Source: Allobosea sp.
GTDB taxonomy: Bacteria; Pseudomonadota; Alphaproteobacteria; Rhizobiales; Beijerinckiaceae
Direction: 5' to 3'
Assembly: GCF_017308075.1 (NCBI RefSeq)
Contig: NZ_JAFKFX010000030.1
Span: 62,001 to 126,000, forward strand
DNA: 64,000 nt
The position numbers were made by a program, and so were the translations under genes. Shown piece by piece: positions 1-6,925 of this stretch. Under the pieces are notes generated by a model. That model was not told the DNA's origin. It worked only from the letters and a program-made list of their open reading frames with translations, and made no database searches. Positions within the stretch are counted from its first letter, which is position 1; each line of letters opens with the position of its first letter.

Positions 1-51
1 TTTTTCTCGAACTGGCACGGAGTTCGCATGGCCATCGCAGTCCGACGATGA
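1..51 (+). CDS. 3' end of an upstream gene, probably flagellar (partial)
   Basis: The frame starting at base 1 is open and stops at TGA 49-51, leaving 16 residues that end in IAVRR. The stop overlaps the first flgI start codon as ATGA, a common arrangement inside operons. FlgA often sits here in alphaproteobacteria, but the residues left are too few and do not show the usual FlgA ending, so the identity is open. Confidence 0.25.
   Translation, partial: FFSNWHGVRMAIAVRR
13..28 (+). promoter_or_regulatory. possible sigma-54 -24/-12 element before flgI
   Basis: TGGCACG, four bases, then TCGCA gives the GG-N10-GC spacing with one mismatch to the TTGC part. Transcription would start near base 40, just before flgI. 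It lies at the end of a possible upstream gene and no enhancer site is visible, so chance is possible. A matching element precedes flgE. Confidence 0.3.
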
Positions 52-1301
52 TCGAAACCGGTGGCCGCATGTTCGCCCTCTTCCCGACCCGCCATTTGCT
101 GACGCAGGCCGCCGCATCGCTGCTGCTCGTCGCTACGGCGTGGGCGGCCGACCTGGCGCCGACCCCGATCCCAGGCCAGGCGCGCGGCGGCGTGCCGGCA
201 AAGCTCGCCCCGGCCTCCTTCGGCGGCACCCATGGCACCTCCCCCGGCATCGGCGGCGCGCTCTCGCGCATCAAGGACCTCGCCTCGGTCGAGGGCGTCC
301 GCTCCAACCAGATTCTCGGCTACGGCATCGTCGTCGGCCTCAACGGCACCGGCGACACGCTGAACAACGCCCCCTTCACCAAGCAGTCGCTGCAGGCGAT
401 GCTGGAGCGGCTCGGCGTCAACACCCGCGGCGCCAATATGCGCACCGCCAACGTCGCAGCGGTGATGGTGACGGCGAACCTGCCGCCCTTCGCCACGCAG
501 GGCACCCGGCTCGACGTCACCGTCTCGGCGCTCGGCGACGCCAAGTCGCTGCAGGGCGGCACCCTGCTCGCGACGCCGCTGCTCGGCGCCGACGGCGAGG
601 TCTATGCGGTCTCGCAAGGGCCGGTCGCGATCTCCGGCTTCTCGGCCGAGGCCGAGGCCGCCAAAATCACCCGCGGCGTGCCCACCGTCGGCCGTATCGC
701 CAATGGCGGCCTGGTCGAGCGCGAGATCGAGTTCGCCCTGAACAAGCTCAAGACGCTGCGCCTGTCGCTGCGCAACCCCGATCTGACGACCGCCCGGCGC
801 GTCGCCGCGGCGATCAACGATTTCATCGGCGGCGACTCCGCCGAGCCGACCGACCCGTCGACCATCGTGCTGCAGATTCCGCCGCGCTTCCACGGCAACA
901 TGATCCGCCTGCTGACCGATATCGAGCAGCTGCGCGTCGAGCCGGACCAGGGCGCGAGGGTCATCATCGACGAGCGCTCGGGCATCATCGTGATGGGTCG
1001 CGACGTGCGCGTCTCCACCGTCGCCGTCGCCCAGGGCAACCTGACCGTGACGATCTCCGAGGAGCCGCAGGTCAGCCAGCCGAACGAATTCGGCAATGGC
1101 CGCACGGTCGTCGTCCCGCGCAGCAATGTCAGGGTCGACACCGAGGGCACCAACAAGCTCGCCCTCGTCAAGGAAAGCGTGACCTTGCGCGAACTCGTCG
1201 ACGGACTCAACGCGCTGGGCATCGGCCCGCGCGACCTGATCTCCATCCTTCAGGCCATCAAGGCAGCCGGCGCGCTGCAAGCCGAAATCGAGGTGATGTA
1301 A
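48..1301 (+). CDS. flgI: flagellar P-ring protein FlgI
   Basis: FlgI builds the P-ring that holds the flagellar rod in the peptidoglycan layer. The protein has a basic N-terminus and hydrophobic signal peptide (LTQAAASLLLVATAWAA), then the FlgI core beginning RIKDLASVEGVRSNQILGYG with the family stretch VVGLNGTGDT. The C-terminal part has the conserved DERSGIIVMG and the ending DLISILQAIKAAGALQAEIE. It is 417 aa from this start; ATG 69 would give a cleaner signal peptide, while ATG 48 overlaps the previous stop as ATGA. The next gene starts on the last base of the stop codon, so the two are probably translationally coupled. Confidence 0.95.
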   Translation: MIETGGRMFALFPTRHLLTQAAASLLLVATAWAADLAPTPIPGQARGGVPAKLAPASFGGTHGTSPGIGGALSRIKDLASVEGVRSNQILGYGIVVGLNGTGDTLNNAPFTKQSLQAMLERLGVNTRGANMRTANVAAVMVTANLPPFATQGTRLDVTVSALGDAKSLQGGTLLATPLLGADGEVYAVSQGPVAISGFSAEAEAAKITRGVPTVGRIANGGLVEREIEFALNKLKTLRLSLRNPDLTTARRVAAAINDFIGGDSAEPTDPSTIVLQIPPRFHGNMIRLLTDIEQLRVEPDQGARVIIDERSGIIVMGRDVRVSTVAVAQGNLTVTISEEPQVSQPNEFGNGRTVVVPRSNVRVDTEGTNKLALVKESVTLRELVDGLNALGIGPRDLISILQAIKAAGALQAEIEVM

Positions 1302-1687
1302 TGAGTGCTGCCCTCGCCATTCCCGCCGCCAAGCTCGCGCTCGGCGCCGCCGTCAACCTCGCCAGCGGCATCGCCGGCGCCTTCGACGCCAAGGCGGCCA
1401 AGGCCAAGAAGACAGCCGACGAGTTCGAGACCGTCTTCCTCGAGAACTTCACCAACAGCATCATGAACTCCAGCGAGACCGAAGGACCGCTCGGCGAGAA
1501 CGGCACCGGCGGCGGCGTCTATCGCTCGATGCTGACCCAGGAATATGCCCGCAGCCTGCAGAAGGCCGGCGGCCTCGGCCTGTCGGACCAGATCCTGCGC
1601 GACCTGATCCAGGTCCAGGCCAAGGCGACCGCTACGGCCAAGACTACGGCCACGGCCACGACCGGCGGAGGCGGCAATGCTGGCTAG
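1301..1687 (+). CDS. flagellar rod-binding protein (FlgJ N-terminal/CheL type)
   Basis: 128-aa protein of the rod-binding family that caps or helps assemble the flagellar rod. The typical core is visible: ADEFETVFLENFTNSIM, then a G-rich turn, YRSMLTQEYARSLQKAGGLGL and SDQILRDLIQVQ. It has no muramidase domain, as usual in alphaproteobacteria. The ATG overlaps the flgI stop by one base. The C-terminus is a low-complexity Ala/Thr/Gly/Lys tail. A longer frame opening upstream runs antiparallel in reading phase through flgI and is only a shadow, so ATG 1301 is the right start. The next gene starts inside its last codons. Confidence 0.88.
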   Translation: MSAALAIPAAKLALGAAVNLASGIAGAFDAKAAKAKKTADEFETVFLENFTNSIMNSSETEGPLGENGTGGGVYRSMLTQEYARSLQKAGGLGLSDQILRDLIQVQAKATATAKTTATATTGGGGNAG

Positions 1688-2165
1688 GCCGCGCGTCATC
1701 GACGAGCGGCCGCGCGTCGGCAGCGCCATCGAGGCGGAGAGCCTGATCGAAGCCGTTATCGAGGTGCTAGGCTCGCTGTCGCATGTCGTCGGCGAGGAAA
1801 CCGCCCTGGTCAAGGCCGGCAAGCTCAAGGACGCGATGGAGCGCGAGCCGCGCAAATCCGAGCTCGCCGGCGTCTATATGAAGGGCGTCGAGCAGATCAA
1901 GCTGAACGCCGTCGCGCTGGCCCGTTTCGTACCCGAGAAGGTCAAGCGGCTGAAGGCGGCGCATCTCGCCTTCCAGGAGCTGATCGAGACCAACCAGGCG
2001 GTGCTGGCGACGGCGCGGGCCGTGTCGGAATCGATCGTCCGGGATCTCGCCACGGATGCCAACCGGCCGATGAAGGCGGCGGGCTATGGGCCGGCTGCGA
2101 GCGTCGGCGCCGGCGTCTTCGCCCGGCCGAATGCCGGGCCGATGGTGATCTCGAAGAGCCTTTAG
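1677..2165 (+). CDS. FlgN-like flagellar export chaperone
   Basis: 162 aa, mostly helical. FlgN-type proteins keep the hook-junction proteins FlgK and FlgL soluble and escort them to the export gate. The sequence fits that fold: a long acidic/leucine-rich N-terminal helix (AEDLIEAVIEVLGSL-like), a KAGKLKDA segment and a second long helix ending in NQAVLATARAVSES. Similarity is weak, as usual for FlgN, so position is the main support: it overlaps the preceding rod-binding gene by 11 bp. GGAGG lies 5 bases before the ATG. flgK and flgL, the likely clients, lie 6 kb away on the other strand. Confidence 0.65.
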   Translation: MLARPRVIDERPRVGSAIEAESLIEAVIEVLGSLSHVVGEETALVKAGKLKDAMEREPRKSELAGVYMKGVEQIKLNAVALARFVPEKVKRLKAAHLAFQELIETNQAVLATARAVSESIVRDLATDANRPMKAAGYGPAASVGAGVFARPNAGPMVISKSL

Positions 2166-2172
2166 CGCAACT

Positions 2173-2190
2173 CCGGCCCATCCGGGCCGG
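2173..2190. terminator. GC-rich hairpin after the FlgN-like gene
   Basis: CCGGCCC and GGGCCGG form a 7-bp perfect stem with a 4-base loop, 8 bases after the stop. No T-run follows, so it is either a weak or Rho-aided terminator or an mRNA 3' stabiliser. Confidence 0.3.
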
Positions 2191-2228
2191 AACGGCCGGC
2201 TGCATCCGCGGCGCCGACCGCAAATTCC

Positions 2229-2234
2229 TTAACC
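2229..2234 (+). promoter_or_regulatory. TTAACC hexamer (CtrA half-site candidate)
   Basis: TTAACC lies about 120 bp before the FlaG-like gene. The same hexamer occurs before both flagellin genes (2958 and 4552). TTAACCAT is the known half-site of the cell-cycle regulator CtrA, which controls flagellar genes in several alphaproteobacteria. No full TTAA-N7-TTAA site is present. Confidence 0.3.
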
Positions 2235-2354
2235 AAAAGCGGCCCTTAGCAGCCAATCCTTCACAATTTACCAATTTCCCTAACGGCAGATTCAACTTTC
2301 GCCGCCAGTCTCGCTACCATGAACTGAGTCCGTCTCAGGCGAGAGGAGTCCAGA

Positions 2355-2828
2355 ATGGATTTCGGCGGGGCACCCAGAACGATCGCCACCGGCGCCGTGC
2401 AGGCAACGGTTCGGACCGATATTGCGATCCAGCCGGGCAGTGCGCCGGTGGAGCTTCCGGCCGAGAAGACCGTGCAGTCGGCGGCGGCCGGCGAGGCCGT
2501 CCGGCTCGACATCAGGGCCCGGGCCGACGAGAAGCGCCAGGAGCAGGCGCAGCACCGCCAGAAACAGGAGGACGCCGTCAACCGCGAGCGCTCCGAGGCG
2601 GCTTATCAGAAGCAGGAGCGGCGCGAGGCCGTCGATCGGCGCCTGGTCATCGACGCCAAGACCCACAGCATCGTGCTCCAGAAGCGGGACCCAGACACCG
2701 GCGAGACCGTCGAGCAATTGCCCGACGAGACCATGCTGAAGCTGCGCGCCCTCTCCCGGGACCTGATCGAGCGCGCACGCGAGACGGCGGCCCCCTCCAC
2801 CTCGCACGTCGTCGAACGCACGGCCTGA
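2355..2828 (+). CDS. FlaG-like flagellar protein
   Basis: 157 aa. The first 60 residues look disordered, followed by a very charged Gln/Glu/Arg helix (residues about 55-95). The C-terminal part has a FlaG-like core: RRLVIDAKTHSIVLQK, then DPDTGETVEQLPDETML, comparable to the FlaG pattern of a beta strand, D-x-TGE and IP-x-E. FlaG-type proteins affect filament length or hook-filament behaviour in other bacteria; the role here is inferred from the motif and from its place directly before two flagellin genes. GAGAGGAG lies 6 bases before the ATG. It stands alone, with 189 bp before and 275 bp after it. Confidence 0.6.
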   Translation: MDFGGAPRTIATGAVQATVRTDIAIQPGSAPVELPAEKTVQSAAAGEAVRLDIRARADEKRQEQAQHRQKQEDAVNRERSEAAYQKQERREAVDRRLVIDAKTHSIVLQKRDPDTGETVEQLPDETMLKLRALSRDLIERARETAAPSTSHVVERTA

Positions 2829-2957
2829 AGCAAGCCACCCACCGCCCGACTTCCCAATGTCCGCCGTCGCTCGCCGCAAGGCCTAGCCGGCGGGCGCTGG
2901 CGTTTTCGTGCCGCCGCGGCCCTCGCCGGAGATCGGCTGCCGCCGCTTGACGGACCG

Positions 2958-2963
2958 TTAACC
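2958..2963 (+). promoter_or_regulatory. TTAACC hexamer before flagellin 1
   Basis: Second of three intergenic TTAACC hexamers in this block, 140 bp before the flagellin ATG and followed by GCCGATTT, which partly resembles a sigma-28 -10 element. Candidate CtrA half-site or promoter part only. Confidence 0.3.
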
Positions 2964-3082
2964 ACAAGCAGAGGCCGGCCGATTTCGCGGCTATTTTCCA
3001 GATCGAATTTACCGCTTGTTACGAGAGGGCGATCGATGGTCGCCCGGTCCTGACCAGAACGGCCGGGACGCCAGAAGGCATC

Positions 3083-3097
3083 ATACCAGAAGGGTAT
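3083..3097 (+). promoter_or_regulatory. small hairpin over the flagellin 1 ribosome binding site
   Basis: ATACC and GGTAT can pair around an AGAAG loop. The AGGG Shine-Dalgarno sequence (3091-3094) falls in the loop and stem, 9 bases before ATG 3104. The stem has only 5 bp, so it could melt easily. In Caulobacter FlbT acts on the 5' leader of flagellin mRNA, and flbT is encoded 3 kb downstream, so this leader is a possible FlbT target. Confidence 0.35.
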
Positions 3098-3103
3098 ACT
3101 AAG

Positions 3104-4429
3104 ATGGCTACCGTCTCTCTTTCGGCCGGCGTTCGCAGCGCGCTGACCTCGCTCTCCCAGACCACCGCCGCCTCCCAGCAGGGCCAGTACCGTCTCGCCA
3201 CCGGCAAGAAGGTCAACTCCGCTGTCGACAACCCGGTGAACTACTTCACCGCCGCGGGCCTCAACGACCGCGCCGGCCAGATGACCAACCTGCTCGACGG
3301 CATCTCCAACGGCATCCAGACGATCCAGGCCGCCTCGCAGGGCCTCGACTCGGCCGTCAAGCTCGTCGAGTCGCTGCAGTCGACCGTCAAGCAGGCCCAG
3401 GCCGACGCCGCCGCCAACCGCCCGACCAAGACCGGTACGGCCCTGGCAACGTCGACCGAAGTCACCGCCACCGGCGGCAAGAGCCTGAAGGACATCGCTC
3501 TCGACAAGCGTATCGGCAAGGCCGGCGCGGTCGTTGGCGCCACCGCTTCCGATGCCGGCCACCTGATCGACACCACCACCAACACCAACCTGGCCCTGAC
3601 GGTTTCGGCCGGCGCGACCACCTTCACCGTCGATCTGGCCAGCACCGCAACGGTCCGCGACCTCGTCAACACGATCAACAGCTCGGGTCTCGCCACCGCT
3701 TCGGTCGACGATTCCGGCCGTCTGAACGTGACCGGCATGGGTTCCGACACGCTGCGCGTCGGCCTGGGCGCTGGCACCGACGCCGCGACCGCTCGGACCA
3801 ACAGCACTGCCGCGGGCAACCAGAACGCCGCCATCGGCCTTGCCACCGCCGACGGCAGCTCTGCCGGCGCCGGTATCACCGCCTCCGGCGGCAACTCGAC
3901 CGTCCGCTCCAACCTGATCAAGCAGTTCAACGATCTGACCAAGCAGATCGACCAGCTTGCCAAGGATGCGAGCTTCAACGGCAAGAACCTGCTCGCCGGC
4001 GACAAGCTCTCGATCGTGTTCAACGAGAAGACCGGAACGCAGCAGGCGAAGCTCGACGTCCAGGGCTCGGTGCTGACGGCCGGCAATCTCGGCGTCCTCC
4101 AGGCCGGCACCGCCGACGCGGCCGGCGTGTCGTTCAACATCCAGAACGACTCGTCGCTCGAGACTGCCTCCGACACGCTGACCAACGCGCTGACCTCGCT
4201 GCGCTCGATGGCGTCGTCGCTCGGCTCCAGCATGTCCGTCGTCCAGACCCGCCAGGATTTCACCAAGAACCTGGTGAACACCCTGACCCAGGGCGCCGAC
4301 AATCTGGTCCTCGCCGACTCCAGCGAGGAAGGCGCCAAGCTCCTCGCCCTGCAGACCCGCCAGCAGCTGTCGCAGACGGCCCTGTCGCTGGCCTCGCAGG
4401 CCGACCAGGCGGTCCTGCGTCTGTTCTGA
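3104..4429 (+). CDS. flagellin 1
   Basis: 441-aa filament subunit. The N-terminal D0/D1 region (residues about 5-140) carries the family pattern LSQTTAASQQGQYRLATGKK, VNSAVDNPVNYF and DGISNGIQTIQAASQGLDS. The middle, about residues 165-215, has a flagellin hook-IN-like motif (VSAGATTFTVDLASTATVRD). The C-terminal coiled region ends SQTALSLASQADQAVLRLF, with the usual terminal hydrophobic residues. There is no signal peptide; flagellins leave through the flagellar export channel. It is a tandem paralogue of the next gene and similar along its whole length, including the variable centre. A strong terminator follows, so the two copies can be expressed separately. Confidence 0.96.
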   Translation: MATVSLSAGVRSALTSLSQTTAASQQGQYRLATGKKVNSAVDNPVNYFTAAGLNDRAGQMTNLLDGISNGIQTIQAASQGLDSAVKLVESLQSTVKQAQADAAANRPTKTGTALATSTEVTATGGKSLKDIALDKRIGKAGAVVGATASDAGHLIDTTTNTNLALTVSAGATTFTVDLASTATVRDLVNTINSSGLATASVDDSGRLNVTGMGSDTLRVGLGAGTDAATARTNSTAAGNQNAAIGLATADGSSAGAGITASGGNSTVRSNLIKQFNDLTKQIDQLAKDASFNGKNLLAGDKLSIVFNEKTGTQQAKLDVQGSVLTAGNLGVLQAGTADAAGVSFNIQNDSSLETASDTLTNALTSLRSMASSLGSSMSVVQTRQDFTKNLVNTLTQGADNLVLADSSEEGAKLLALQTRQQLSQTALSLASQADQAVLRLF

Positions 4430-4480
4430 TCCTTCGGCCCCGCAGGAGCGGGCCTGCCCACAGAAGTGGGACGAAGCAAA

Positions 4481-4514
4481 GAAAGGCGGCGGAGCGAAAG
4501 CTCCGCCGCCTTTT
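4481..4514 (+). terminator. intrinsic terminator after flagellin 1
   Basis: GGCGGCGGAGC pairs perfectly with GCTCCGCCGCC around a GAAA tetraloop (4496-4499). AAA on the left pairs with the TTTT that follows on the right. This is a textbook Rho-independent terminator, about 50 bp after the stop, and it insulates flagellin 1 from flagellin 2. Confidence 0.92.
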
Positions 4515-4551
4515 CGCCGTTCGGGCTCCGTCATATGTCGCCTGGAGGCCG

Positions 4552-4557
4552 TTAACC
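4552..4557 (+). promoter_or_regulatory. TTAACC hexamer before flagellin 2
   Basis: Third TTAACC copy, 78 bp before the flagellin 2 ATG. It is followed by GTTAG-TC-CTAAC (4562-4573), a short perfect dyad. Candidate CtrA half-site; no full site or known flagellar -10 is clear. Confidence 0.3.
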
Positions 4558-4635
4558 GGCTGTTAGTCCTAACGAAGGATTATCCCCGCAGAGCAAACCG
4601 CATGGCGCCCGAATCGCGCCTTCAGGGGACCGAAG

Positions 4636-5970
4636 ATGGCCAACACGATTCTCACCAGCGGCGTCAGGGCCAATCTTTTGACCCTCCAGCAGACCACTGC
4701 CGAGCAGGGCATCATCCAGAACCGTCTCGCCACCGGCAAGCGCGTCAACTCCGCCATCGACAACCCCGTCAACTACTTCACCTCGCTCGGCCTGAACGAC
4801 CGCGCCAACGAGCTGAAAGGCCTGCTGGACGGCATCTCGAACGGCATCCAGACCATCACCGCCGCCTCGCAGGGCATCGACTCGATCACCAAGCTGGTGC
4901 AGTCGCTGCAATCGACGGTCAAGCAGGCCCAGGCCGACGCCGCCGCCAATCGCCCGAACCGGATCGGCGCGTCCGACGTCCTCGCCGATGCCGGCGAAGT
5001 GACCGCGACCAGCGGCAAGAGCCGCAAGGACATCGCGCTCGACAAGCGGATCAGCAATGCCGGCCCGGCGGCCGACGCGACCGCCTCGAGCGTCGGCCAC
5101 CTGATCAACGCGACCGCGACACCGGCGACGGCTCTGACGGTCTCGGCCGGCGCGACCACCTACACCGTCGATCTCGGCGCCAACGCGACCGTCCGCGACC
5201 TCGTCAATGAGATCAACAAATCGGGAATCGCCACCGCCACCGTCGACGATTCCGGGCGCCTCAACGTCACCGGCTCCGGCTCCGACACGCTGCGCGTCGG
5301 CATCGGCGCCGGAGCCGACGCGACCGCGGCCCGCACCAACGCCTCCAGCGCGACCAACCAGAACGCCGCCTTCGGCCTGCTCGTCGCCGACGGCAACTCG
5401 GCCGGCGCCGGCATCACCTCGACCGGCGGCAACTCCACCGTCCGTTCCAACCTGATCAAGCAGTTCAACGATCTGCGCGACCAGATCGACAAGCTCGCCA
5501 AGGATGCCGGCTACAACGGCAAGAACCTGCTCAACGGCGACAAGCTCTCGATCATCTTCAACGAGAAGACCGGCACCAACCAGTCGAAGCTCGACATCCA
5601 GGGCGAAACCCTGTCGGCCGCCAATCTCGGCGTTCTGACCGCGGTCAGCGGCACCGCCCTGACCGGCCAGTTCAACATTCAGGACGACACCTCGCTGAAC
5701 ACCGTCGCCGACACGCTGACCAGCGCGCTGTCCTCGCTGCGCTCGATCTCCTCGACGCTCGGCTCGAACCTCTCGGTGGTGCAGACCCGTCAGGACTTCA
5801 CCAAGAACCTGGTCAACACCCTGACCACCGGCGCCGATAATCTGGTGCTTGCCGACTCCAACGAGGAAGGCGCCAAGCTGCTCGCCCTAAACACCCGCCA
5901 GCAGCTGTCGCAGACGGCGCTGTCGCTGGCTTCTCAGGCCGACCAGGGCGTGCTGCGTCTCTTCGGCTGA
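4636..5970 (+). CDS. flagellin 2
   Basis: 444-aa second flagellin. It shares the N-terminal pattern RLATGKRVNSAIDNPVNYF and the C-terminal SQTALSLASQADQGVLRLFG with flagellin 1. It also has the same central hook-IN-like unit (VSAGATTYTVDLGANATVRD) and the shared stretch GNSTVRSNLIKQFNDL. Differences are scattered through the protein, so the pair looks like a tandem duplication kept similar by selection or gene conversion. AGGGGA lies about 7 bases before the ATG. flbT follows 47 bp later with no terminator visible between, so flbT and flaF are probably cotranscribed with this copy. Confidence 0.96.
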   Translation: MANTILTSGVRANLLTLQQTTAEQGIIQNRLATGKRVNSAIDNPVNYFTSLGLNDRANELKGLLDGISNGIQTITAASQGIDSITKLVQSLQSTVKQAQADAAANRPNRIGASDVLADAGEVTATSGKSRKDIALDKRISNAGPAADATASSVGHLINATATPATALTVSAGATTYTVDLGANATVRDLVNEINKSGIATATVDDSGRLNVTGSGSDTLRVGIGAGADATAARTNASSATNQNAAFGLLVADGNSAGAGITSTGGNSTVRSNLIKQFNDLRDQIDKLAKDAGYNGKNLLNGDKLSIIFNEKTGTNQSKLDIQGETLSAANLGVLTAVSGTALTGQFNIQDDTSLNTVADTLTSALSSLRSISSTLGSNLSVVQTRQDFTKNLVNTLTTGADNLVLADSNEEGAKLLALNTRQQLSQTALSLASQADQGVLRLFG

Positions 5971-6017
5971 TCCCGAAAGGCCCCGCCCTCCCCGCCAGCC
6001 AGAAGGCAGGAACGACA

Positions 6018-6410
6018 ATGGCCCTCAAGGTCGAGCTCAAGCCGAACGAGCGCATCATCATCGGCTCGGTCGTCATCCGCAACGATGAGCAGCGCACGCG
6101 CTTCTTCATCGAGGGTGACGCACCGATCCTGCGCGAGAAGGACATCCTCACCCCGGCGACCGCCGACAGCCCGGCCAAGAAAATCTACCTGGCTATCCAG
6201 CTGATGTATCTGGCCGGCAGCCCGACGCATCAGCACGAGGTCTATTTCCAGCTGGTGCGCGACTTCCTCCAGGCCGCCCCGAGCGCTCTGCCACATGTTT
6301 CCGAGATCAATAACTGCATCTTAAGCTCCGAACTCTACAAAGGTCTGAAATCAGCGAAGAAGCTGATCGCGTACGAGGCGGAGCTCATCGAGAATGCAAA
6401 GCGGGTTTAA
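6018..6410 (+). CDS. flbT: flagellin synthesis regulator FlbT
   Basis: 130 aa, the usual length. FlbT is a post-transcriptional regulator that acts on flagellin mRNA; in Caulobacter it represses translation until the hook is complete, and in other species it can be positive. The family core is visible: LKPNERIIIGSVVIRNDEQR, LREKDILTPATADSPAKKIY and the segment LMYLAGSPTHQHEVYFQLV. AGGAA lies 6 bases before the ATG. The gene overlaps flaF by 17 bp. Its placement right after the flagellins it would control is typical of alphaproteobacteria. Confidence 0.94.
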   Translation: MALKVELKPNERIIIGSVVIRNDEQRTRFFIEGDAPILREKDILTPATADSPAKKIYLAIQLMYLAGSPTHQHEVYFQLVRDFLQAAPSALPHVSEINNCILSSELYKGLKSAKKLIAYEAELIENAKRV

Positions 6411-6765
6411 TGCCTACGCCGCAGCGGCCAGGTCTGCGCAGAATACGGCTTCTCCCCGCGAACTGGAGGCTTCTCTGCTCCTGAAAGCCAGCGTTCGGCT
6501 TCAGTCGATCATCGACGACTGGGCTGGCCGCTCGCGCGAGCTCGACGAAGCGCTGAACTACAACCGGAAGCTCTGGACTTTGCTGGTCTCGGCCGTGATC
6601 GCGGAAGACAATCCCCTGCCGGTCGACATCAAGCGCAACATCCTGTCGCTGGCCAACTTCATCTTCAACCATACCTTCCGCGTCGCCGCCAATCCCGGGC
6701 CCTCCGCCCTGACGGTACTGGTCGACATCAACCGCGACATCGCCGCCGGACTGCGCGGGCGCTGA
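6394..6765 (+). CDS. flaF: flagellar regulator/secretion chaperone FlaF
   Basis: 123 aa. FlaF works with or against FlbT and in Caulobacter acts as a flagellin-specific export chaperone. Family features: an N-terminal GFNAYAAAARSAQNTASPRE, then ARSRELDEALNYNRKLW-type helix and AVIAEDNPLPVDIKRNILSL, ending in FNHTFRVAA. The start lies inside flbT (17-bp overlap), so translation is probably coupled. A strong terminator follows 25 bp after the stop and closes the flagellin-flbT-flaF unit. Confidence 0.93.
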   Translation: MQSGFNAYAAAARSAQNTASPRELEASLLLKASVRLQSIIDDWAGRSRELDEALNYNRKLWTLLVSAVIAEDNPLPVDIKRNILSLANFIFNHTFRVAANPGPSALTVLVDINRDIAAGLRGR

Positions 6766-6790
6766 GCGTCCGCTTCGACAGCCATCACCG

Positions 6791-6829
6791 AACGAAAACG
6801 CCGCCCGGATCCCGGGCGGCGTTTTCGTT
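6791..6829. terminator. bidirectional terminator between flaF and flgL
   Basis: An 18-bp perfect stem (AACGAAAACGCCGCCCGG with its complement) surrounds a 3-base loop. T-runs lie on the right arm for + transcripts and, by symmetry, on the left arm for - transcripts. It sits between convergent flaF and flgL and can stop both. Confidence 0.93.
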
Positions 6830-6925
6830 CGGGCGGCAGGCGGCGCAGAGCGCGGCGCCACCTCCTATAGCATTGGACCGAAAAGATAGATCACCGGAAC
6901 CGCGTCCGGACGGACGCGCGGCGAT

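Noticed and set aside
2980-3000. sigma-28 promoter before flagellin 1
   Set aside because: GCCGATTT resembles a -10 but the TAAA-like -35 is not at the right distance; too weak to annotate.
2606-4534. 642-aa open frame opposite flagellin 1
   Set aside because: Low-complexity Gly/Arg/Val product antisense to an unambiguous flagellin; no ribosome site or homologous motif.
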